From: Salinarchaeum sp.
GTDB lineage: Archaea; Halobacteriota; Halobacteria; Halobacteriales; QS-1-68-20
Reading direction: 5' to 3'
Length of the DNA: 32,158 nucleotides
Assembly: GCA_007122875.1 (NCBI GenBank)
Contig: SKSS01000102.1
Span: 1 to 32,158, forward strand
A program made the translations under genes and the position numbers. Below are positions 1 to 6,354 of this stretch, one piece after another (position 1 is the stretch's first letter; every line of letters starts with the position of its first letter). The notes under the pieces are model-generated. The model had not been told where the DNA came from and did not search any database. It saw nothing but the letters and a program-made list of their open reading frames with translations.

Positions 1-3
1 AGA

Positions 4-626
4 GTTACAGACGAACCCTTGTGGGGTTGAAGCTCGCGTCGAACCCGCAGGTAGTTGAGGCGGCCCTTGTTACAGACGAACCCTTGTGGGGTTGAAGCCA
101 ATCCTCGTCGGCGTCCTCGGGTTCGTAGTCGTCAGCGTTACAGACGAACCCTTGTGGGGTTGAAGCTCGCAGTTTACCCGTTTCGTCGTCCGCTCTCGGG
201 AACGGTTACAGACGAACCCTTGTGGGGTTGAAGCGAGGTGGATTTGACCGACTGGCTCGGTGAGGTCGCCGTTACAGACGAACCCTTGTGGGGTTGAAGC
301 TCTTTCACCCCGGATCGAACCCCGTTTGATGCCACTGTTACAGACGAACCCTTGTGGGGTTGAAGCCGCATGACACGTTGCCAGATGATGTGGAGGTGGT
401 GTTACAGACGAACCCTTGTGGGGTTGAAGCTTGACCTGCCCAGACACAGATCGAAGCGATCCCGCGTTACAGACGAACCCTTGTGGGGTTGAAGCCATTT
501 TCCGTGAGCGTGTCCGTCCCGATCTCGGAGCGTTACAGACGAACCCTTGTGGGGTTGAAGCATGGAGGCCTATGAGGAGGGGACGCTTGGTCCAGGGTTA
601 CAGACGAACCCTTGTGGGGTTGAAGC
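4..626 (+). CRISPR. CRISPR array, distal end, 10 repeats in window (type I-B-like haloarchaeal repeat)
   Basis: Ten identical 30-bp repeats start at 4, 69, 137, 205, 271, 337, 401, 466, 532 and 597. Each begins GTTACAGACGAACCC and ends TTGTGGGGTTGAAGC. The nine complete spacers are 34-38 bp and all different. The repeat closely resembles repeats of haloarchaeal type I-B systems, and the terminal TTGAAGC matches the 8-nt 5' handle of haloarchaeal crRNAs. This puts transcription on the plus strand and the leader to the left, outside the window. Position 626 is therefore the old, leader-distal end. The last repeat shows no decay, which is unusual for a distal end. Bases 1-3 are the end of another spacer, so the array continues leftward. 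No cas gene is in the window. Confidence 0.97.
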
Positions 627-648
627 GCTCAGGAGATCGAGGGCGTGA

Positions 649-748
649 CGCGCAGAATCTCGGTCTAGTTCAAATCCACCGAACGTCACGATTCGCCCCT
701 CACGTCCGTTCGTCGCAGAATCGTAGTGGGTTCGGGCGGAGTTGAACC
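649..748 (-). repeat. Degenerate tRNA-Val 3'-end repeat units
   Basis: A 24-bp exact copy (725-748) of the T-arm/acceptor end of tRNA-Val (851-874) lies 126 bp downstream of the gene in its direction of transcription. Beyond it, 698-716 is a 19-bp block identical to two blocks downstream of tRNA-Ser (24911-24929 and 25168-25186). Then 669-678 reads TGGATTTGAA on the minus strand, as it does after tRNA-Ser. The units run straight into the CRISPR array. No protein-coding frame here is credible. The best reading is leftover att-like tRNA duplications or a small dispersed element. Confidence 0.8.
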
Positions 749-852
749 TCGGTCGCAGCGAAGCTGCTCCCTGCTTCAACTCGCCCTCACGTCCTTCGGA
801 TCGGGGCACAGGCTCCACGCTACGCTCGTCGCGTTGTGCCCCGAGAACTCAG

Positions 853-926
853 TGGGTTCGGGCGGAGTTGAACCGCCGATCTCCTCCATGTCAAGGAGGT
901 GTCATAACCAACTAGACCACGAACCC
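853..926 (-). tRNA. tRNA-Val(GAC)
   Basis: The minus strand folds as a complete cloverleaf. The acceptor is GGGTTCG/CGAACCC (926-920 with 860-854), with discriminator A at 853. The anticodon arm is CCTCC-TTGACAT-GGAGG with anticodon GAC, and the T-arm is GGCGG-TTCAACT-CCGCC. There is no intron and no encoded CCA. An A-rich element at 947-956 (GAGAAAATGG on the minus strand) lies about 27 nt upstream and fits a TATA box. The 3' end of this gene is duplicated downstream. Confidence 0.97.
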
Positions 927-946
927 AGTCGCCTTCGTGCAGTCGT

Positions 947-956
947 CCATTTTCTC
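947..956 (-). promoter_or_regulatory. Putative TATA box of tRNA-Val
   Basis: GAGAAAATGG on the minus strand is centred about 26 nt from the first base of the tRNA, the usual archaeal TATA distance. Confidence 0.5.
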
Positions 957-1010
957 CGGTTCCAATTGAAGGTTTCGATTCGGCCGACCGCTCCATGGCC
1001 CGGCGACATG

Positions 1011-1046
1011 CTTAAATAGATGTGCTATCGTGTACACTATAACACG
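1011..1046 (+). promoter_or_regulatory. trpDFEG promoter: TATA box and overlapping inverted repeat
   Basis: CTTAAATA at 1011-1018 is a good archaeal TATA box and predicts a start near 1042, leaving a leader of about 28 nt before trpD. An imperfect palindrome at 1029-1046 (CGTGT-N8-ACACG, containing the perfect GTGTACAC) sits over the predicted start site. That is a likely place for a repressor to bind. The operator role is inference. I see no leader peptide with Trp codons. Confidence 0.5.
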
Positions 1047-1069
1047 AAACAGTCCATTGGTGCCCTACC

Positions 1070-2071
1070 ATGCAGGAGTACATCGAACGCGTCACCGACG
1101 GTGTCGATCTCACGCAGACCGAGGCCAGGGAGGCCGCTTCGGCCGTCTTCGAGGGAGCGACGGAGGCCCAGATCGGAGCCTTGCTAGCGGCCCTCCGCGC
1201 GAAGGGGGAAACCGAACCCGAGATTGCGGGGTTTGCCGAAGGGATGCGTGACGCCGCGCGCACGATCGACCCCGATCGGGACCCCCTCGTCGATACCTGC
1301 GGCACCGGCGGTGACGACTACGACACGATCAACGTCTCGACGACGAGCGCCATCGTCGCGAGCGGGGCCGGCGTCTCCGTCGCGAAACACGGCAACTACT
1401 CCGTCTCCTCCTCGTCCGGCAGCGCGGACGTGCTGGAGACGCTTGACGTGGCGGTCGACGCCGAACCTCCCGCCGTCGAGACCGCGATTGAGGAGGACGG
1501 TATCGGATTCATGCTGGCACCAGTCTTCCACCCCGCGATGAAGGCCGTGATCGGCCCACGGAAGGAACTCGGCATGCGAACCGTGTTCAACGTCCTCGGC
1601 CCACTGACGAACCCTGCGGGCGCGAACGCGCAGGTCGTCGGCGTCTACGATCCCGAACTGGTCGGCCTGGTCGCCCGCGCACTCGCACGCATGGACGTCG
1701 AACGTGCGCTGGTCGTCCACGGTGACGGTCTCGACGAAATTGGGCTTCACTCGACGACGACCGCAGCCGAGGTTCGGGGATCGACGATCGATGAGTTCAC
1801 CGTCGAACCCGCGGACTTCGAACTCGAACCCGCTCCGATCGACGCGGTTGCGGGCGGTTCCCCCGAGGCGAACGCCGCCGACCTCCGCGGCATCGTGGAG
1901 GGTGAGATCGACGGTCCAAAGCGCGATCTCGTTCTCGCCAACGCGGGAGCCGCCCTCTACGTCGCCGGCGCGGCCTGTTCGTTGACTGAAGGCGCGGAAA
2001 TCGCACTGAACGCGATCGAGGAGGGCGAGGCGGCCGCGACCCTCGCCGGAATGCGACGGGCGGTGGCGTGA
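1070..2071 (+). CDS. trpD: Anthranilate phosphoribosyltransferase
   Basis: TrpD transfers the phosphoribosyl group of PRPP to anthranilate, the second step from chorismate to tryptophan. It is a cytoplasmic dimer. At 333 residues it is a normal length. It has the N-terminal helical domain followed by the phosphorylase-type fold. Visible motifs are the PRPP-binding DTCGTGGD (75-82), KHGN (106-109; the next residue is Y where R is common), GPLTNP (177-182) and HGDGLDE (217-223). The ATG at 1070 is about 28 nt below the predicted transcription start. It is the first gene of the trpDFEG operon, an order known from Haloferax. trpF starts 1 nt after its stop. Confidence 0.97.
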   Translation: MQEYIERVTDGVDLTQTEAREAASAVFEGATEAQIGALLAALRAKGETEPEIAGFAEGMRDAARTIDPDRDPLVDTCGTGGDDYDTINVSTTSAIVASGAGVSVAKHGNYSVSSSSGSADVLETLDVAVDAEPPAVETAIEEDGIGFMLAPVFHPAMKAVIGPRKELGMRTVFNVLGPLTNPAGANAQVVGVYDPELVGLVARALARMDVERALVVHGDGLDEIGLHSTTTAAEVRGSTIDEFTVEPADFELEPAPIDAVAGGSPEANAADLRGIVEGEIDGPKRDLVLANAGAALYVAGAACSLTEGAEIALNAIEEGEAAATLAGMRRAVA

Positions 2072-2072
2072 G

Positions 2073-2732
2073 ATGGGACGAACGGCCCGCGTGAAGGTGT
2101 GCGGGCTCACCCGCGAGCGCGACCTCCACGCCGCGGTCGATGCCGGAGCCGACGCACTCGGCGTGATAACCGACGTACCGGTGGACACACCACGGGAGGT
2201 GGCGATCGATCGGGCCGCGACGCTCGTCTCCGAGGCACCACCGTTCGTCAGCACCGTCCTGGTGACCATGCCCGACGGCGTCGAAGCGGCAGTCGACCTC
2301 GTCGATCGTGTCGCGCCCGACGCGATCCAGATCCACGGTGGACTCGACGCCGAGCAAGTGGCCGAACTCCGCGAACACGTCCCTGTGGCCGTGATCCGCG
2401 CGGTCGACGCAACCGACCCGACCGACGCGAGGCGGTTCGACGGCGTCGCCGATGGGTTGCTGGTCGATTCGGTCAGGGAGGACGGAGGTGGAGGAACGGG
2501 TCGGACCCACGACTGGAACCGAACGCGCGAGGTGGTTCGCGAGGCGAGCACTCCGGTCGTTCTCGCGGGAGGGCTGACCCCGGAGAACGTCGGAACCGCG
2601 ATCATCACTGCGAAGCCCTACGCGGTGGATGTTGCGAGCGGCGTCGAGCATTCCGGCGGCGAGAAGGACCACGATGCGGTCCGGGCGTTCGTCGCGGCTG
2701 CTCGTGACGCGTCGAGGAGGGTCGAAGCGTGA
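2073..2732 (+). CDS. trpF: Phosphoribosylanthranilate isomerase
   Basis: TrpF carries out the Amadori rearrangement of phosphoribosylanthranilate to CdRP, the third tryptophan step. The 219-residue (beta/alpha)8 protein has the N-terminal KVCGLT motif with the catalytic Cys at residue 10, the QIHG strand, the phosphate-binding AGGLTPENV loop and the VDVASGVE motif close to the C-terminus. All are in the expected order. The ATG follows the trpD stop by 1 nt, and the stop overlaps the trpE GTG (GTGA), so translation is likely coupled. Confidence 0.96.
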   Translation: MGRTARVKVCGLTRERDLHAAVDAGADALGVITDVPVDTPREVAIDRAATLVSEAPPFVSTVLVTMPDGVEAAVDLVDRVAPDAIQIHGGLDAEQVAELREHVPVAVIRAVDATDPTDARRFDGVADGLLVDSVREDGGGGTGRTHDWNRTREVVREASTPVVLAGGLTPENVGTAIITAKPYAVDVASGVEHSGGEKDHDAVRAFVAAARDASRRVEA

Positions 2733-4384
2733 CCGACGAGGGACAGCGTGAAAGCGACGCCACACGGCGCGACACCGACCTCACCGTGACTCGGGATCGA
2801 TTTCGCGAGTTGGCGTCCGTCGACGGGCCGGCCGTTGTGTACGCTACAGCGGCGATCGACGCCGATCCGACGCCACTGTCGGCGTACGCGGCCCTCACCG
2901 GCCGGACGACCGACGCCGATCGGAGCGAGTACGCCTTCCTCCTGGAGAGCGCAGAGAAGGTGGCATCGAGCGACCCGGACGGGGCGTTTCGTCCGTCGGT
3001 CGACGGGCAGCGACACGCCAGGTATTCGTTCGTCGGGTACGATCCGGAGGCGTTCGTCACGCTCGACCCCGATGGCACGTCCGTAACGGTCCTCGGAGAT
3101 GAGGGATGGGGTGAGTTGATCGAACGGGAGCGAGAGGAGGACGACGACGTTCTCGATCGGCTTCGTCGGACGCTTCCGAACGTCGAGCGGCGTGGATTTC
3201 CCGACCGCGACCGCCAGCTCCTCGACGGTGGGCTCGTCGGCTTTCTGGCCTACGAGGCCGTCTACGATCTCCATCTGGACGAGGTCGGCGTCGACCGCCC
3301 CGATGGGCCGATGCCGGACGCCGGATTCGCGCTCACCACCCGGACGCTCGTCTTCGACGAAGTTGACGGGCGAGTCGAGTTGACGTTCACCCCGCTCGTT
3401 CGACCGGGTGACGATCCGGACGCGATCTACGCCGACCTCGTCGCGGAAGTTGAACGCGTCGAACGCTTGCTGGCGTCAGCCGATGATCCTTCCCCCGGTG
3501 GATTCGTCCGCGATCGCGAACACGCCGGATCGAAAGCGGAGTACGAACGATCGGTTCGACGCGCGAAAGAACACGTACTAGACGGCGACATCTATCAGGG
3601 GGTGATCTCGAGAACCAGGCGGATCGACGGGGGCGTCGATCCGCTCGGACTGTACGCCTCGCTGCGCGAGGTCAACCCGTCGCCGTACATGTATCTGCTC
3701 TCGTACGGCGATCACACGGTCGTCGGGGCGAGTCCGGAGACGCTCGTGTCGGTGCAGGGTCGACGGGTCGTCTCGAATCCGATCGCCGGGACGTGTCCAC
3801 GGGGTGCAAGTCCGGTCGAGGATCGCAGACTGGCCGGCGAGATGCTCGCCGACGGCAAGGAGCGCGCCGAACACACGATGCTCGTCGACCTCGCACGAAA
3901 CGACGTTCGGCAGGTGTCGGAGCCGGGGAGCGTCCGCGTCGAGGAGTTCATGAACGTGCTGAAGTACAGCCACGTCCAGCACATCGAATCGACCGTCACC
4001 GGACGGCTTGTGTCGGGGTACGACGCCTTCGACGCGACGCGGGTGACGTTTCCGGCGGGAACGCTCTCGGGCGCGCCGAAGATTCGTGCGATGGAGATCA
4101 TCGACGACCTCGAAGAGGAGCCGCGCGGGCTCTACGGCGGGGGTGTCGGCTACTACGCCTGGAGCGGCGACGCCGACGTGGCGATCGTGATCCGAACCGC
4201 GACGATCGAGCACGGTGATGCCTGTGACTGCGTGACCGTGCGCGCCGGTGCAGGGATCGTGGCGGACAGCGACCCGACCGCCGAGTACGAGGAGACCGAA
4301 AAGAAGATGGACGGCGTACTGGCCGCGCTCGCGCGGATCGAACGGGATCCCGTTCCCGTACGTGGAGGTGCGACGGATGAGTGA
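2729..4384 (+). CDS. trpE: Anthranilate synthase component I
   Basis: TrpE makes anthranilate from chorismate with ammonia delivered by TrpG. It has 551 residues. The N-terminal domain carries the LLES motif (71-74), part of the tryptophan feedback site in characterised enzymes, so the enzyme is probably Trp-inhibited. The C-terminal chorismate-binding domain has PIAGTCPRG (about 350), the LARNDV region and GTLSGAPKIRAME (about 445). The start is the GTG overlapping the trpF stop; no ATG lies nearby. The end overlaps trpG by 8 nt. Confidence 0.97.
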   Translation: MTDEGQRESDATRRDTDLTVTRDRFRELASVDGPAVVYATAAIDADPTPLSAYAALTGRTTDADRSEYAFLLESAEKVASSDPDGAFRPSVDGQRHARYSFVGYDPEAFVTLDPDGTSVTVLGDEGWGELIEREREEDDDVLDRLRRTLPNVERRGFPDRDRQLLDGGLVGFLAYEAVYDLHLDEVGVDRPDGPMPDAGFALTTRTLVFDEVDGRVELTFTPLVRPGDDPDAIYADLVAEVERVERLLASADDPSPGGFVRDREHAGSKAEYERSVRRAKEHVLDGDIYQGVISRTRRIDGGVDPLGLYASLREVNPSPYMYLLSYGDHTVVGASPETLVSVQGRRVVSNPIAGTCPRGASPVEDRRLAGEMLADGKERAEHTMLVDLARNDVRQVSEPGSVRVEEFMNVLKYSHVQHIESTVTGRLVSGYDAFDATRVTFPAGTLSGAPKIRAMEIIDDLEEEPRGLYGGGVGYYAWSGDADVAIVIRTATIEHGDACDCVTVRAGAGIVADSDPTAEYEETEKKMDGVLAALARIERDPVPVRGGATDE

Positions 4385-5063
4385 TCGCCTCGCTCAGGCG
4401 ACGAAAACAGACGACGTTCCGCGCGTGCTGTTCGTGGACAACTTCGATTCGTTCACGTACAACCTCGTCGAGTACGCGACCGAATCGGCCAACGGTGACG
4501 GAACCGTCCGGGCGGAGGTGGAAGTCGTCCGAAACACCGCCACGGTCGCGGACGTGCGGGCGTTCGATCCGGATGCGATCGTGATCAGTCCCGGTCCGGG
4601 CCATCCCGAAAACGACCGGGACGTGGGCGTGACCGTCGACGTGCTTCGAGAGGTCTCCCCGACGGTGCCGACGTTCGGGGTCTGTCTCGGGTTAGAGGCC
4701 GCCGTCTACGCGTATGGCGGGGAGATCGGACGGGCCCCGGACCCGGTTCACGGGAAAGCGTTTCCGGTCTACCACGACGACAGCCCGATCTACGACGGGC
4801 TCGAGCAGGGCTTTCGCGCGGGTCGGTACCACTCGTTGATCGCGACAACCGTTCCCGAGTGTTTCGAGGTGACGGCCTCCACCCCGTTCGGCGGACCGGA
4901 GAACGCATCGGAGATTCCACACGACGCCGCTCCCGACGCGGGTCTCGTCATGGGCGTTCGACACCGGGAGCACCCGATCGAATGCGTCCAGTTCCACCCC
5001 GAGAGCGTCCTCACGGCGGGTGGGAGACGGATTGTCGGAAACTTCCTGACCCAGCTACAGTAA
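4377..5063 (+). CDS. trpG: Anthranilate synthase component II (glutamine amidotransferase)
   Basis: TrpG hydrolyses glutamine and channels ammonia to TrpE. The 228-residue class I amidotransferase begins with the typical VDNFDSFTYNLVEY strand. It has the oxyanion motif SPGPGHP, nucleophile Cys103 in GVCLGLEA (most relatives have GVCLGHQ at this place) and the His207/Glu209 pair in QFHPES. A longer upstream frame exists, but it only shadows trpE. The ATG at 4377 is preceded by a good GGAGGTG ribosome site at 4364-4370, so this start is preferred. It overlaps the trpE stop and closes the operon. Confidence 0.95.
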   Translation: MSDRLAQATKTDDVPRVLFVDNFDSFTYNLVEYATESANGDGTVRAEVEVVRNTATVADVRAFDPDAIVISPGPGHPENDRDVGVTVDVLREVSPTVPTFGVCLGLEAAVYAYGGEIGRAPDPVHGKAFPVYHDDSPIYDGLEQGFRAGRYHSLIATTVPECFEVTASTPFGGPENASEIPHDAAPDAGLVMGVRHREHPIECVQFHPESVLTAGGRRIVGNFLTQLQ

Positions 5064-5133
5064 TACGCGGCTCTGGGGGCTCCACCGTACAGAATCCGTA
5101 CTCTTTAGCAACACCCCGTGTTGTGTGGGATCG

Positions 5134-5664
5134 ATGCAGCCGATCGTTCATCCCGTCGTCGGCTATCTTTGCTATGCGGGATACACGCGCACTCGGCATG
5201 GAACTCGGCCACGAGGAGAGCCAACAGTCGTCGCTGTTTTTGCCGCAATTGTGCCGGATCTGATCGATCAGCCGCTGTGGCTCGTCGGAATAACACCGGT
5301 CGGGCGGACGGTTGCGCACTCCCTATTCGGGGCCATCCTGTTCGTTGGTGTCATCGGAGTTCTCGCTCGCCAGCACGGTCGTCCCGATCTCGGTATCGCG
5401 TTTGCGATCGGCTACGTTTCGCATCTCGTGGCAGATATTCCATGGCACGTGTTAGCTGGTGACTACGACGAACTTGGATTCCTGCTCTGGCCGGTCACAG
5501 AGATGCCAGCGTACTCCGGTGTGAAAGTGATTGGAACGGTATGGGGAGTCGAAGTTACGACACTGTGGTTCGAGGGGATGATCTTCGTCATCGGCCTGCT
5601 GGTCTGGTGGTTTGACGATCGTCCAGGGCTTGGCGTGAGTCGTCAATACGTGCGAGACAGGTGA
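5134..5664 (+). CDS. YdjM/DUF457-type membrane-bound metal-dependent hydrolase
   Basis: The 176-residue integral membrane protein has about four hydrophobic segments. It carries the family's polar residues in order: an N-terminal HPVVGY, a PDLIDQ motif, HSLFG, and H-L-x-AD-I-P-W-H around mid-protein. The pattern fits the YdjM/DUF457 family (PF04307), described as putative membrane-bound metal-dependent hydrolases. Substrate and role are unknown. The ATG at 5134 is chosen over a GTG at 5125. Base composition is lower in GC than the trp genes. It is 70 bp downstream of trpG but probably has its own promoter (TTTAGC near 5104). Confidence 0.7.
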   Translation: MQPIVHPVVGYLCYAGYTRTRHGTRPRGEPTVVAVFAAIVPDLIDQPLWLVGITPVGRTVAHSLFGAILFVGVIGVLARQHGRPDLGIAFAIGYVSHLVADIPWHVLAGDYDELGFLLWPVTEMPAYSGVKVIGTVWGVEVTTLWFEGMIFVIGLLVWWFDDRPGLGVSRQYVRDR

Positions 5665-5707
5665 GAATCCGGCGAATGTGGACGATGCGTATTCTATAGA
5701 AGGTTCC

Positions 5708-5908
5708 TCAGAGACCAAGCTGCGGCACGAGCACGACGAGTCCCCAGAGGATCGCGATCGCGACCGTCGCGATCTTGACGAGTCGCCACGCGATGTTGAG
5801 GACGACCCGAGCGATCAAGACGACTAGCCCGATCGCCACCAGCCCGAGTAACACGAGTCCGATCGGTCCCTCAAGACCGGGAACGAGCAACGGAATGATC
5901 GAGTCCAT
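5708..5908 (-). CDS. Small hydrophobic membrane protein
   Basis: The 66-residue protein is almost wholly hydrophobic and probably has two membrane segments separated by a short basic loop (ARVVLNIAWRLVK). I recognise no family. The ATG at 5908 is chosen over one at 5923 because a TATA-like AACTTATCC (minus strand, 5940-5932) is centred 27-28 nt upstream, which fits a leaderless transcript. It converges with the preceding gene, with 43 bp between the stops. Confidence 0.55.
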   Translation of the reverse strand: MDSIIPLLVPGLEGPIGLVLLGLVAIGLVVLIARVVLNIAWRLVKIATVAIAILWGLVVLVPQLGL

Positions 5909-6354
5909 ACCCCATGTATGCACGCTACAGAGGATAAGTTTGTGGGCAATTTTCAGCTACGTACCAGATACCGACCAGAGGGAAGGGCGCTTTACCGTTC
6001 GGCACCTCTTGGACATGGAGGATTCGACGGGATGGGACCAACGACTCCACTTTCACTTTGCACCCGGTTGAGCCCCGTGGCCTCTGACCTCGTCGTCCGT
6101 TACTTTCAGTTTCACTACGGGGTTTGGTCACGTTTATGGTTCTATCGTTCGTGGTTGCGGTCAGACCGTGAACGCGAGGGGGGAACGATGATTCCGTTAG
6201 CTACTGCTAAATCAAGTACACTTGAAAATAAACAAGGAAAGATTCATTTGGTAGCCAATCGGTACCCTTGGTCGTCACAAATGTCACGAATCGACCGGTC
6301 ACTGGGGAGTGCGGGAACCGACCGTCACGCCCCGTACGTGGGGGGAACGAACCG
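5909..6354. other. 446-bp intergenic region upstream of the RNR gene
   Basis: I find no credible gene here; the frames that cross it lack acidic bias and recognisable motifs. It holds the promoter of the minus-strand gene (5932-5940). Two similar CTTTCACTTT/CTTTCAGTTT stretches lie near 6050 and 6100. The probable RNR control region is at 6212-6236. The stretch is AT-richer than the flanking genes and long for a haloarchaeal intergenic gap. Confidence 0.5.
6212..6236 (+). promoter_or_regulatory. Putative RNR promoter/operator
   Basis: A perfect inverted repeat TCAAGT-ac-ACTTGA (6212-6225) is followed immediately by the A/T-rich AAATAAACAAG, a plausible TATA region. A start near 6255 would leave a leader of about 100 nt before the ATG at 6355. 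A regulator bound at the palindrome would control TBP/TFB access. The regulator is unknown. Confidence 0.4.

Noticed and set aside
70-498. 142-residue minus-strand frame with a repeated STPQGFVCN peptide
   Set aside because: It is a translation of the CRISPR repeats, not a protein.
1184-2608. 474-residue open frame on the minus strand
   Set aside because: It is antisense to trpD and trpF; Ser/Arg-rich, typical of shadow frames.
6320-6350. Possible hairpin CCCC/GGGG just before the RNR start
   Set aside because: The stem is only four pairs and falls at the ribosome site; too weak to call.
6268-6354. TTG start extending the RNR by 29 residues
   Set aside because: The extension has no family similarity, and an ATG with normal N-terminal sequence follows at 6355.
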